This document shows positions 24,841 through 34,051 of a stretch of 64,000 nucleotides of DNA, piece by piece. The position numbers and the translations under genes were made by a program. The notes beneath the pieces were generated by a model that did not search any database, was not told the origin of the DNA, and saw only the letters and a list, made by a program, of their open reading frames with translations. The first letter of the stretch is position 1; every line of letters starts with the position of its first letter. The DNA comes from RGIG5057 sp964371585 (GTDB taxonomy: Bacteria; Bacillota; Clostridia; TANB77; CAG-465), in contig CAYJMD010000001.1 in NCBI GenBank assembly GCA_964371585.1, positions 124,001 to 188,000 of the forward strand, read 5' to 3'.

Positions 24841-25992
24841 ATGGATAAAAATTTGATTAAAGAGATTAAAATAACAAGTTTAGAAAATGAAGAAAGAAGT
24901 TTAAATAAATTTGCTAAAAAAAGTAAAGAAGCTACATATTTAAATAATTACAAAGATGATGAATATGATTTAAGACTTAGTTTTGCTCGTGATATAGATA
25001 GAATTATTCATAGTAATTCATATACTAGATACATCGGTAAAGCTCAGGTTCATATAGGAATAAATAATGATATGATTTCAACTAGAAGTACTCATGTTCA
25101 ATTTGTTGCAAGAGTTTCTAGAACTATTGCAAGAGCTTTAAATCTAAATGAAGATTTATGTGAAGCTATATCTCTTGGACATGATTTAGGTCATACACCA
25201 TTTGGTCATGTAGGTGAAAGAATTTTAAATAAATTGTCTTATGAAAAATTAGGAGAATATTTTAATCATAATATACAAAGTGTAAGAACTTTATTGAATG
25301 TTGAAAATAAAGGTAATGGTCTTAATATTTCTCTTGAGGTTTTAGATGGAATAATGTCTCATAATGGAGAATTTCTTTTAAATAAATATATGCCAGCAAG
25401 TAAAAGTGTAGAAGAATTTTTTAATGAATATAATCTTTCATATACAGATGAATCTGTAATAAAACAAATGAGACCAATGACTTTAGAAGGTTGTATTGTT
25501 AGAATATCAGATATGATTGCATATCTAGGTAAAGATATTGAAGATGCTATAAAATTAAATAGATTTACAACTAGTGAGCTTGATGAAGAGATAATAGAGT
25601 ACTTGGGTGTTACAAATTCTCAAATTATGACTAGTATGATTGGAGATATAATTGAAAATAGTTATGGTAAAGATCATATTACAATGTCAGAAAACATGTT
25701 TAGATTGATAAATAAAGCGAAAGCCTTAAATTATAAAAAAATATATAGAAAAGCACATAGAGATTATGAATTACTTAAATATGAAGATATGTTTACTAAA
25801 CTATACGATATATATTTTGAAGCTATAGCAGATAATGATTTATCAAATAGTATAAATAAGAATTTTTTAAGTGATAAATGTGATAAATACTTAAATGAAA
25901 CTTGTGTAGAAAGAAAAATTATTGATTACTTAGCAGGTATGACTGATAGATATATTACTAGCGAGTATGAAAAATATGTTACAAATAAATAA
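24841..25992 (+). CDS. dgt: dGTP triphosphohydrolase-like HD-domain protein
   Basis: Hydrolyses deoxynucleoside triphosphates to deoxynucleoside and triphosphate in known members. The HD metal site is seen in LGHDLGHTPFGHVGE, with SNSYTRYIGKAQV, STHVQFVARVSRTIAR and later MRPMTLEGCIVRISDMIAYLGKDIEDA, all of the dGTPase type. The ATG at 24841 (383 residues) follows GGAGAAAATT at good spacing. An ATG at 24829 overlaps the fic stop and lies on that site. It runs on into leuS after 24 bases. Confidence 0.92.
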   Translation: MDKNLIKEIKITSLENEERSLNKFAKKSKEATYLNNYKDDEYDLRLSFARDIDRIIHSNSYTRYIGKAQVHIGINNDMISTRSTHVQFVARVSRTIARALNLNEDLCEAISLGHDLGHTPFGHVGERILNKLSYEKLGEYFNHNIQSVRTLLNVENKGNGLNISLEVLDGIMSHNGEFLLNKYMPASKSVEEFFNEYNLSYTDESVIKQMRPMTLEGCIVRISDMIAYLGKDIEDAIKLNRFTTSELDEEIIEYLGVTNSQIMTSMIGDIIENSYGKDHITMSENMFRLINKAKALNYKKIYRKAHRDYELLKYEDMFTKLYDIYFEAIADNDLSNSINKNFLSDKCDKYLNETCVERKIIDYLAGMTDRYITSEYEKYVTNK

Positions 25993-26016
25993 TTATAGAA
26001 AAGGTGAGATAATAAT

Positions 26017-28437
26017 ATGTATAATAAAATAATAGATGCTAAATGGCAAAACAAATGGGATGAAGCCAAATGTTACAATGCTACAAATGATTTTTCAAAA
26101 GAAAAATTCTATTCACTAGTAGAATTTCCATATCCATCAGGTGCAGGAATGCATGTTGGACATATTCGTGCATATATGGGAATGGATGTAATTTCTAGAA
26201 TGAAAAGATTACAAGGATATAATGTACTATTTCCAATAGGATTTGATGCTTTTGGTCTTCCTACTGAAAATTATGCTATGAAAACTAATATACATCCAAG
26301 AAAAGTTACAGATGATAATATAAAAACATTTACAAAACAATTAAAATCTGTTGGTTTTTCTTTTGACTATGATAGAGTAATAGACACTACGACTGATGAC
26401 TATGTTAAATGGACTCAGTGGATATTCTTAAAACTATTTGAAAAGGGACTAGCATATAAAGATAAAACATATGTAAATTATTGCCCTAAATGTAGAGTAA
26501 TACTTGCAAATGAAGAGGCTCAAGGTGGAGTTTGTGATAGATGTGATACACCAACTGTTCAAAAAGAAAAAGAAGTTTGGATGCTTAAAATAACTGATTA
26601 TGCAGATAAACTACTTGAAGGATTAGAAGAAGTTGATTATCCTGAAAGAATAAAAATTGAGCAACAAAATTGGATAGGTAGAAGTTATGGTGCTGAGATT
26701 GATTTTGATGTTACTAACACTTCATCTAAACTTAAAGTATATACAACAAGACCAGATACGATATTTGGTGCTACATATATGGCTATTGCTCCAGAACATG
26801 AATTAATTGAAAACTCTAAAGATGTAATAGAAAATTATGATGAACTTATGGCCTACAAAGAAGAAGCTTTAAGAAAATCAGAATTTGAAAGAGTTGAACT
26901 AGTTAAAGATAAAACTGGAGTAGTTATCAAAGGACTAGAAGGTATAAATCCAATAAATGGTACTAAAATGCCTATAGTTGTTGCCGACTATGTAATGCTT
27001 GGTTATGGTACAGGTGCTATTATGGCTGTTCCAGCCCATGATACACGTGATTTTGAATTTGCTACTAAGTTTAAATTACCTATAATTGAAGTTATAGCTA
27101 AAGATGGCATTAAATCTGATGATATTAAAGAAGCGTATACAGAAAATGGTATACTTGTTAATTCAGATTTCTTAAATGGTTTAAATGTTACAGAAGCGAA
27201 AGAAAAAATGCTTAAATATTTAGAAAGTAATAAAATAGGTAATAGAAAAACTAATTATCATATGAAAGATTGGGCTTTTGCAAGACAAAGATATTGGGGA
27301 GAACCACTACCTATCGTTAATTGTCCTCATTGTGGACTTGTTAAAGAAAAAGAAGAAAATCTTCCAATTACACTTCCAGATTTAGAACAATTTATGCCTG
27401 GTGAAGATGGAGAGTCACCACTTGCTAAAGTTGATTTATGGGTTAATACTAAATGCCCAGTTTGCTCTAGAGATGCTAAAAGGGAGACAGATACAATGCC
27501 ACAATGGGCAGGTTCTTCATGGTATTTCTTAAGATATACTGATCCTAAAAATGTAAATGAGTTTGCAAGTAAAGAAAATTTAAAATACTGGCTTGAAGTT
27601 GATCAATATAATGGTGGTATGGAACATGTAACAAGACATTTAATATATTCAAGATTTTGGCATAGATTCTTATATGATATAGGGATGGTGCCTACTAAAG
27701 AACCATATGCTAGACGTAGTACACAAGGCTTAATACTTGCTGAAGATGGATCTAAAATGTCTAAATCTAAAGGTAATGTAGTAAATCCTGATGATATAAC
27801 TAAGGAATATGGTGCTGATACTTTAAGAACATATATACTATTTATTGGTGATTATTCTCTTAATGCTCCTTGGTCTGAAAATGGTGTTAAAGGTGCTAAA
27901 AAATTCTTAGATAGAGTTGTACGTTTAGAATCATTTGCTACTAATGAAGATATTGTAAATAAAGAACTAGAAATAGAGCTTAATATAATGATTAAAAAAG
28001 TAACAGAGGATTATACAGCAATGAAATACAATACTGCAATTGCATGCATGATGTCATATGTGAACTTATTATATAAAGAAGAAAAGGTAAGTGCTAAATA
28101 TATTATTCCGCTTCTTAAACTATTATATCCAATTGCTCCACATACTGCTGAAGAAGTATTCTCAATGATTACTAATAATGCAAATGATGAATATATATAT
28201 AACAGTAAATGGCCAAACTATGATAGTAGTAAACTTATATATGATGAAGTAGAAATGGCAGTAATGATCAATTCGAAAGTAAGGTATAAAATAAACGTTA
28301 CAAGTACTAGTAGCGATGAAGAAATTAAAGACATAGCTTTTAATGATTCTGAATTTAAAAACTATTTAACAGAAGGTAAAGAAATAAAAAAAGTTATAGT
28401 TGTTAAAGGTAGAATGGTTAACATTGTTATAACATAA
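26017..28437 (+). CDS. leuS: Leucyl-tRNA synthetase
   Basis: Charges tRNA-Leu. It is a class Ia enzyme of 806 residues. The HIGH-type motif is MHVGHIRAYMGMD, preceded by FPYPSGAG. The editing domain CP1 carries TTRPDTIFGATYM and GTGAIMAVPAHDTRD with the editing Asp, and the KMSKS loop is GSKMSKSKGNVVNPDD. Zinc-type cysteines occur in NYCPKCRVILANEEA and NCPHCG. Length and order are those of bacterial LeuRS. AAGGTGAG precedes the ATG. No T-box lies in front of it. A tRNA-Leu(UAG) gene is also in the window at 60.7 kb. Confidence 0.98.
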   Translation: MYNKIIDAKWQNKWDEAKCYNATNDFSKEKFYSLVEFPYPSGAGMHVGHIRAYMGMDVISRMKRLQGYNVLFPIGFDAFGLPTENYAMKTNIHPRKVTDDNIKTFTKQLKSVGFSFDYDRVIDTTTDDYVKWTQWIFLKLFEKGLAYKDKTYVNYCPKCRVILANEEAQGGVCDRCDTPTVQKEKEVWMLKITDYADKLLEGLEEVDYPERIKIEQQNWIGRSYGAEIDFDVTNTSSKLKVYTTRPDTIFGATYMAIAPEHELIENSKDVIENYDELMAYKEEALRKSEFERVELVKDKTGVVIKGLEGINPINGTKMPIVVADYVMLGYGTGAIMAVPAHDTRDFEFATKFKLPIIEVIAKDGIKSDDIKEAYTENGILVNSDFLNGLNVTEAKEKMLKYLESNKIGNRKTNYHMKDWAFARQRYWGEPLPIVNCPHCGLVKEKEENLPITLPDLEQFMPGEDGESPLAKVDLWVNTKCPVCSRDAKRETDTMPQWAGSSWYFLRYTDPKNVNEFASKENLKYWLEVDQYNGGMEHVTRHLIYSRFWHRFLYDIGMVPTKEPYARRSTQGLILAEDGSKMSKSKGNVVNPDDITKEYGADTLRTYILFIGDYSLNAPWSENGVKGAKKFLDRVVRLESFATNEDIVNKELEIELNIMIKKVTEDYTAMKYNTAIACMMSYVNLLYKEEKVSAKYIIPLLKLLYPIAPHTAEEVFSMITNNANDEYIYNSKWPNYDSSKLIYDEVEMAVMINSKVRYKINVTSTSSDEEIKDIAFNDSEFKNYLTEGKEIKKVIVVKGRMVNIVIT

Positions 28438-28440
28438 ATA

Positions 28441-28478
28441 AAAAACAAGATTATATTATATATAGTCTTGTTTTTTTA
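28441..28478 (+). terminator. Intrinsic terminator after leuS
   Basis: AAACAAGA pairs with TCTTGTTT around an AT-rich extended stem, followed by T's to 28477. Confidence 0.8.
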
Positions 28479-28496
28479 TGTAAATAATGTTATAAT
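28468..28496 (+). promoter_or_regulatory. Candidate promoter for the 67-aa membrane protein
   Basis: TTGTTT 28468-28473, 17-base spacer, TGT then TATAAT 28491-28496. It overlaps the right arm of the leuS terminator. Confidence 0.5.
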
Positions 28497-28558
28497 TATA
28501 TACGTAATAATATAAAAAATATACACTGATTATGTGTATGGTTAAGACAGGAGAAAAA

Positions 28559-28762
28559 ATGCAAGAACTAAAAACACTAATGAATGATTTAACTTTAAAA
28601 TCATTAATATTGATTGTACATGTTTTGATTATTTTTATTATAATCATATTTATACAATTTAATATTAATTTAAACTTATTATCTGCTAAAGTAGATAATT
28701 TAGAAAAACAGGTAGCTAATTATTCACAAAAAATTTCTGAATTTAATATTAATTTAAATTAA
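28559..28762 (+). CDS. Small single-pass membrane protein (67 aa), unknown
   Basis: Not recognised. A short polar start (MQELKTLMNDLTLKS) is followed by one long hydrophobic segment (LILIVHVLIIFIIIIFIQF) and a C-terminal coiled-coil-like stretch (LLSAKVDNLEKQVANYSQKI). The ATG at 28559 has ACAGGAG in front; the open frame extends back to 28532 but without a ribosome binding site. It lies between two terminators, so it is a single-gene unit. The TM-plus-coil layout resembles many small structural membrane proteins, which says little about function. Confidence 0.65.
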   Translation: MQELKTLMNDLTLKSLILIVHVLIIFIIIIFIQFNINLNLLSAKVDNLEKQVANYSQKISEFNINLN

Positions 28763-28808
28763 AAGTAATGAATTGTAAAATCTAATGATTTAATAAATCA
28801 TTTAACAT

Positions 28809-28845
28809 AAAATAACACTGAAAAATTTTCAGTGTTATTTTTATT
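28809..28845. terminator. Bidirectional terminator, near-copy of the one at 33667
   Basis: AATAACACTGAAAA pairs with TTTTCAGTGTTATT, with A's before and T's after. It lies between convergent genes and can serve both. Almost the same hairpin recurs at 33667-33697. Confidence 0.87.
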
Positions 28846-28879
28846 TAAATTATTATTACTACTATTATTTAAATACTTA

Positions 28880-29215
28880 CTATGGTACTGTTTCTGGTTC
28901 TGGTGCTTCTTCAGTTTGAGATGCTAAAGATACAACATCTTCCATTTTCATACCGATTAACATTTGATTTTTTATAACGTCTCTTAGCATCTTGTTTGAT
29001 GATTTATTTATTTCCATGATTTCATCTAAACTAGCAGCAGTTCCATTAGCTGTTTCAAGTGTTCCTAAAGCGAATTGAATTTTTTCAGCTTCAGCATTAA
29101 CGATATGGGCCATACTAAGTTCTTCCATACCTATTGAAGATAAGATTACATTTAATGCATCATCTCTTGAAATAGTAACTGTTGGACTTAAATCTGGTAT
29201 ACTTGGCATTGACAT
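28880..29215 (-). CDS. 111-aa protein sharing a C-terminal module with the 985-aa surface-type protein
   Basis: It begins MSMPSIPDLSPTVTISRDDA and continues with ALNVILSSIGMEELSMAHIVNAEAEKIQ. I recall this style of small helical protein as common in clostridial genomes, but no function is known to me. Residues 65-98 (EIMEINKSSNKMLRDVIKNQ, then MLIGMKMEDVVSL) match the last 35 residues of the 985-residue protein at 16 of 35 positions, including an identical NQMLI block. AGGAGGG precedes the start on the minus strand. It lies head to head with the coiled-coil/985-residue operon across 274 bases. No signal peptide or membrane segment, and the tail is acidic and Pro-rich (EEAPEPE). A structural role in the same assembly as its neighbour is inference. 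Confidence 0.85.
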   Translation of the reverse strand: MSMPSIPDLSPTVTISRDDALNVILSSIGMEELSMAHIVNAEAEKIQFALGTLETANGTAASLDEIMEINKSSNKMLRDVIKNQMLIGMKMEDVVSLASQTEEAPEPETVP

Positions 29216-29489
29216 ATATTTTTCCCTCCTAAAATTTAATCAAGAGTATTATTAACTCTTAATGTATACTATGAGTTTGTATATAATCATGTTACAAATT
29301 GATATATAAGTAACAAAATAAAAAATGTGTCGTACTATATAATAAGGAAATATGACTTTTTAATTAAGAGTTATAATTCTAAAACATTTATACAGTTACA
29401 CTAGTAGGATTTGTATACTACTAATAAATATATGTAAGTGTTATAAATAATATAATTCAAAATATAATTTATCAAAAGGGAGTGTTTTT

Positions 29490-30647
29490 ATGAATATATT
29501 TAAAAAATTATTTAAAAGAAAAGAAGAAATTAAACTTACAGAAGAAGTAGTGGAAAATGTAAAGGAAGAAAATAGCATTTTATCTGAGCAAATAACTAAT
29601 AATGAAACTGTAGAAATACAAAGAAAAGATAAAATTATAGAAGAAATAAATATAACTGAAAAATCAAAAGAAGATGAAGTGATAGAGCTTAATAATGAAA
29701 TCAATAGTGATTATATAATTGAAGAAAGCAGTATAACCAATGATAACATATCTGAATATGTAGATATTGTAAATGAAGTAGAAAAATGGACAGATAATGT
29801 ATCTGATGAATTTAAAGAAATAATACGATTTAAAAAGTTATTCGAAATACTTTTAAAACTAAATAAAACAACTACTACAAAAGTAGATATTGAAACTACA
29901 AATGAAGTAGTGAAAAATATTGTTGAAAAAGAAAAATTATTACTAGATCAAACTAATTCTTCTATAGAAAAAGATGAAAATAATAATAATATTAAATTAA
30001 TGAATGATTTACTAAGTATTTTTAATAATACTAATATTTTAGAAGCTAAAGAGTTAGATATCAATTACGAAAATTTTTATTTGTTGCCTCAATATAAATA
30101 TACGATTGAGTTAGAAAATATTATTAATTTTTTTAAAGAAGATAAACATAATACTGCTATAAAAAATGAATTAGATATAGAATATAGCGAATTTGAAAAA
30201 ATAGCTAAAAATATAATACCCAAAAGTAAAAAAACAGCTCATGATGTAACAGTATTTAGTAGTGAAATAGAAAATTTTAGAAAAGAAGTTGAGCAATTTT
30301 CTATAACACTCGCTAAAGCTAAATCTTTAAGTAAAATTGAGCTTAAAGGTCAATATGATAAATTAACAAGAGAAAGAGCAGCTCTTCTTAATAAAAAAGA
30401 AGCATATATGACTAAAGAAGAAAGTCTAAATGTAAATATTAGAGCTACTATAAAAGAGCAGGAAGTATTTATTACTAAATTCTTAGATATAGCTGAATAT
30501 TTAAAAATATATATAAAGCAGGAATTAGCAGACGAAAAATTAAAAAATCCTACATATACAAATGATAAAACTAGAGCTAAAATACAAGAGATTAAGTATA
30601 GTATAGAGGTATTAACTAATTTAGATAATATACTAAAAATAGAGTGA
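29490..30647 (+). CDS. Acidic coiled-coil protein (385 aa), unknown
   Basis: Not recognised. The first 15 residues are basic (MNIFKKLFKRKEE). A very Glu-rich, probably disordered region (to about 100) follows, then mostly helical sequence with coiled-coil character, strongest at about 250-340 (KLTRERAALLNKKEAYMTKEE). No signal peptide, membrane segment or cysteine. A purine-rich AAAAGGGAGTG lies before the ATG. Its stop is 14 bases before the 985-residue gene, so the two are probably co-transcribed. The basic tip followed by an acidic linker could tether it to a membrane or nucleic acid surface, but nothing more can be said. Confidence 0.82.
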   Translation: MNIFKKLFKRKEEIKLTEEVVENVKEENSILSEQITNNETVEIQRKDKIIEEINITEKSKEDEVIELNNEINSDYIIEESSITNDNISEYVDIVNEVEKWTDNVSDEFKEIIRFKKLFEILLKLNKTTTTKVDIETTNEVVKNIVEKEKLLLDQTNSSIEKDENNNNIKLMNDLLSIFNNTNILEAKELDINYENFYLLPQYKYTIELENIINFFKEDKHNTAIKNELDIEYSEFEKIAKNIIPKSKKTAHDVTVFSSEIENFRKEVEQFSITLAKAKSLSKIELKGQYDKLTRERAALLNKKEAYMTKEESLNVNIRATIKEQEVFITKFLDIAEYLKIYIKQELADEKLKNPTYTNDKTRAKIQEIKYSIEVLTNLDNILKIE

Positions 30648-30661
30648 AAGGGATGTGAAAA

Positions 30662-33619
30662 ATGTATACAATAATTAGTGAGGTAGATAGAGAAAAAGGT
30701 AATTATGAAGATGTATTTATATACACTTTAAATGCCGGGTTTAGTGGAATAGCAGGTAGTGTTACTAAAGCAGAAATTAAAATGTTTATTCCAGATTTTC
30801 TAGATATATATTTAGGAGATATTGAAAGCCCAATAAGAGACATAAGAGAAGAAGTCGTAGTAGGAGGTAAAGATGTAATATTTGATTTTGGTCAGTTAGA
30901 CGATTTAGGAGTAAGTGTTAGAATTGGTTTTGGCGTTGTTTTTAAAACTACAACACCATCACTTACAACTTTTGATTTAACTTCAAGTATCTATATAAAT
31001 GATACTTTAGAAACTGAATATACAAATACTCCTATCACACTTGAAGTGATTCCAAGATTTGAAATTTCAAGAGAAGTAGTACTTCCTACTATTGATCCAG
31101 CTCCAGGTTCAGAAGTGTACTTTAAAGTTACACTTGAAAATTTTAAAGATCTGGGCGCTAATATTAATAATGTAAGTATAGTATGTGAAAGTTTAGATGA
31201 ACTTACTATTGATCCTACATTTGAAATATCAGGTAAAGATGTTTCAAGTAAATTTGCAGACACTACTAGTGATGGAGTTTTAGGTCAAGTAGTAGATAAT
31301 AGGGTAGAATTTAACCTTACTTCGTACAAAGGAGAAAAATATGAATTTATATATAAAGCAGTTATAGATGATACTTTAGATATAGGAACAGAGCTTGTAT
31401 CAACAGCTAATTGGAGTGTTGATTCTGTGGTAGATGTTCCAGATATTCATACAATAACATTAGGAGAGGAAGTAAGATCAGCAGTTATACCAGTATATGC
31501 TCCTGATTATACACTTCAAGATGAACATATCGGATATGAATTTAATATAAGAAATACAGGTAATCAAATGTTAGAAACAGTTAGACTAATTGAGACACTT
31601 CCAGATGATATTAATTACAATAGATTTGAAACGGGTATTTTCCATTTTTCAGGTATAAACTTAGCTATTGATACTGAGTATCAAATTGAGTATACAACTG
31701 TTCTTGGAACAACTGATACTTTTGGTCCATTTAATACAAATACTAATAGCACAGTTGATTTAAATTTCCTACTTGATGCTGGAGATAATATTGCAACATT
31801 AGTATGGGAGTTACCTGCATTAAGAGTAGGTGTTGAAAGTAAAGTAGCACCTAAAATAGATGGTATAGTCAAATCAGATGTTACACTAGGATCTACTATA
31901 TTAAACGATTTAGAATTAAATTATATAGTAAATTCTTTACCTGTTACAGTTAGAAATACTAGAAGTACACTTGTGCAAAATGTATGTGTTCTTAATAATT
32001 CCTTTAATCAAAATTTAAAAAATGTGCCAATTAATCCAGGGACAACTTTAAATTATCAAATTGGGGCGACATGTAGAGAATCTAGACTTTCTAATCCTAT
32101 AATAGCATTTATGCTTCCTAAAGAATTAGAATATGTTGGTAACGAAACAATTAATTATGTTGATTTCTTTGTTGATCCAGAAACTCCAATTTTACCACCA
32201 GCTGTAATTATTCCAAATATAAATGCAAATGGTGATAGTATAGTTAAATTTGAATTTAAAGATGCATATGCATTTACTTTTAGACAAAAATCAAACTTTA
32301 ATATTTCTTTTGATACTAGAGTTAAAATTGGTGCAACTGGAACATTTGAAACGTTTACAATTTTAAATACACTTGATGCTTCTGAAATAATACCAGATGA
32401 ATCAGATATTTATAGAGATTTAAATGATATTGCTGAAGATCCAAATGTATCTGAAGAATATGCAAAAAGTATAGTAAACTCAAATAGAATACTATTTTTT
32501 GTAAGTACAAAAAGTAATAAAAAAGTAAAAGGATTGTTAGATATAGACTATGTAGAAGAACCAGCAGTTGCAAATACAACAGCAGGTGGAAGAATAGACT
32601 ATAAAATAACAATAACTAATATAGGAAATGTTGAACTCGAAGAAATAGAAATTGTAGATATATTACCACATTTAAATGATACAGCAGTATTATCATCTGG
32701 GATTTTACGAGATAGTGATTATGGTATTTATACTATACAAGAAGTATCAGCTAAAATAATAAGAGAAGATTTAACAGAAGAAGTTAGTTTTGATATTTAT
32801 TATTCTAATAGTTTTGATCCTGTTAGATTTGGACCAACATTTAATGTTATAGGGACAGTTGATGATTGGACAAATGTAGCCCCAAGTGATTTAGTTAATA
32901 TTAAAGCATTTAAAGTAAAAACTAAAGATGTACAAATATTACCAAATGATATATTACAAATTGATGTAGTTGCTGTTGCTCCAGTTGGAACACCAACTTT
33001 AAGTGTAGCATGGAATTCATTTGCAGCAAATTCAGTATATAAAGATTTAGATGGAATAGCAACTAATTTACTTGCTATTGAACCTGAAAAAGTAGGAATA
33101 ACAATTAATGATACTCCTGCAGATAAAGGGGTAATAAATGGATATGCTTGGTTTGATACTAATAAAGATGGAATACCAGACGCATCAGAAATAGGATTAA
33201 ATGATATCGGGATAATGCTTTTAACTGAAGATGGAACAATAAAAGACTATACATTTACAACACCAGATTTTTTAGGAATTAATGGTTATTATAGCTTTAA
33301 TAATTTGGATTATGGTAATTACACTTTAAGGTTCTTTAAAGATCCTAAATATGCATTTACTATGAAAAATACAGATGTTGAAAATGGAAGTAAAGTTAAT
33401 CCAGCAACTTCATTTACTGATGAATTTACAATTGATGCTACAACTAATGTTATAACTGCAAATGTTGGACTTGTTGAAAGAGCACAAATAGGTATAAAAA
33501 AATTACTAGAAGTTAATGAAAGTGCAAATCAAACTATGAAAAATATTATAAGAAATCAAATGTTAATTACTATGAAAACAGAAGATGCAGTAGAATTAAT
33601 AAATATGGATAAAGAATAA
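30662..33619 (+). CDS. 985-aa DUF11/SdrD-B-type repeat protein without export signal
   Basis: A large protein of beta-rich repeats of the DUF11 kind, as in adhesins: IGYEFNIRNTGNQMLETVRL near residue 296, and GGRIDYKITITNIGNVELEE near 642, each followed by L-P-x-D or D-I-L-P. An SdrD-B/Cna-B-like domain spans about 826-890 (NGYAWFDTNKDGIPDASEIG, with an Asp-rich calcium-type loop). The last 40 residues carry a helical module also found in the 111-residue neighbour. Unlike wall adhesins it has no signal peptide, no membrane segment and no LPxTG sorting signal. It starts MYTIISEVDREKGNYED behind AAAGGGATG. Surface assembly from inside the mother cell (spore coat or exosporium) would explain this; that is inference. 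Confidence 0.88.
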   Translation: MYTIISEVDREKGNYEDVFIYTLNAGFSGIAGSVTKAEIKMFIPDFLDIYLGDIESPIRDIREEVVVGGKDVIFDFGQLDDLGVSVRIGFGVVFKTTTPSLTTFDLTSSIYINDTLETEYTNTPITLEVIPRFEISREVVLPTIDPAPGSEVYFKVTLENFKDLGANINNVSIVCESLDELTIDPTFEISGKDVSSKFADTTSDGVLGQVVDNRVEFNLTSYKGEKYEFIYKAVIDDTLDIGTELVSTANWSVDSVVDVPDIHTITLGEEVRSAVIPVYAPDYTLQDEHIGYEFNIRNTGNQMLETVRLIETLPDDINYNRFETGIFHFSGINLAIDTEYQIEYTTVLGTTDTFGPFNTNTNSTVDLNFLLDAGDNIATLVWELPALRVGVESKVAPKIDGIVKSDVTLGSTILNDLELNYIVNSLPVTVRNTRSTLVQNVCVLNNSFNQNLKNVPINPGTTLNYQIGATCRESRLSNPIIAFMLPKELEYVGNETINYVDFFVDPETPILPPAVIIPNINANGDSIVKFEFKDAYAFTFRQKSNFNISFDTRVKIGATGTFETFTILNTLDASEIIPDESDIYRDLNDIAEDPNVSEEYAKSIVNSNRILFFVSTKSNKKVKGLLDIDYVEEPAVANTTAGGRIDYKITITNIGNVELEEIEIVDILPHLNDTAVLSSGILRDSDYGIYTIQEVSAKIIREDLTEEVSFDIYYSNSFDPVRFGPTFNVIGTVDDWTNVAPSDLVNIKAFKVKTKDVQILPNDILQIDVVAVAPVGTPTLSVAWNSFAANSVYKDLDGIATNLLAIEPEKVGITINDTPADKGVINGYAWFDTNKDGIPDASEIGLNDIGIMLLTEDGTIKDYTFTTPDFLGINGYYSFNNLDYGNYTLRFFKDPKYAFTMKNTDVENGSKVNPATSFTDEFTIDATTNVITANVGLVERAQIGIKKLLEVNESANQTMKNIIRNQMLITMKTEDAVELINMDKE

Positions 33620-33666
33620 TAGTTTAATAGTTAAAAATCAAAACCACAAGATACAAAAATTATAAA

Positions 33667-33697
33667 AAATAACACTGAAAATATTTCAGTGTTATTC
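33667..33697. terminator. Bidirectional terminator, near-copy of the one at 28809
   Basis: AATAACACTGAAA-TA-TTTCAGTGTTATT with A's to the left; the T run on the right is short (TTCTAT), so it may work better for leftward transcripts. It lies between convergent genes. Confidence 0.78.
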
Positions 33698-33763
33698 TAT
33701 ATGTTTAAGCTTTTTATTTTTATTTCCTATTTATTTTAAATCCTTATTTACATATTCTTTATT

Positions 33764-33982
33764 TTAGTCTCTTGCTCTAAGTGATATAGTGGTAGAAGAG
33801 CTTTTTTTTACATCTTTTTCTAAAATTTCTTTAAGAAGTTTTGAATTTTCATTTACGGCTTGTGTCATCTTTTTTAATTCTTCAAGAATAAGTCTATTTG
33901 TATTATCAGACTTATTTGCAGTTAGCTGAGATGTTAAATCTCTAAGTGCATAAATTAAAGATGAAGAAACGTCGTAATTCAT
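33764..33982 (-). CDS. 72-aa helical protein, unknown
   Basis: Not recognised. It begins MNYDVSSSLIYALRDLTSQL and is predicted to be helical, with a coiled-coil stretch (LILEELKKMTQAVNENSKLL) and a Ser/Thr-rich basic tail. No membrane segment. AAAGGAG precedes the start on the minus strand. It has its own near-consensus promoter, and a perfect 9-bp hairpin sits in its leader. VNENSKLLKEILEK faintly echoes the shared module of the 985- and 111-residue proteins (VNESANQTMKNII), too weak to call homology. Confidence 0.72.
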   Translation of the reverse strand: MNYDVSSSLIYALRDLTSQLTANKSDNTNRLILEELKKMTQAVNENSKLLKEILEKDVKKSSSTTISLRARD

Positions 33983-34006
33983 AAATTTCTCCTTTCAAAA
34001 TGGCAA

Positions 34007-34027
34007 TTACAAATACATTATTTGTAA
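34007..34027 (-). promoter_or_regulatory. Perfect 9-bp inverted repeat in the 72-aa gene leader
   Basis: TTACAAATA and TATTTGTAA around a CAT loop, between the promoter and ribosome binding site. Operator or leader hairpin. Confidence 0.6.
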
Positions 34028-34051
34028 CTTATAAAAAATAAATGTAAATAT

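Noticed and set aside
24829..24841. Overlap of fic and dgt as a frameshift or fusion
   Set aside because: The overlap comes only from an early ATG; both proteins are complete and dgt has a better start at 24841.
30662..33619. Wall-anchored adhesin with LPxTG
   Set aside because: No signal peptide, no LPxTG-like motif, no C-terminal membrane segment; the C-terminus is a helical module shared with another gene.
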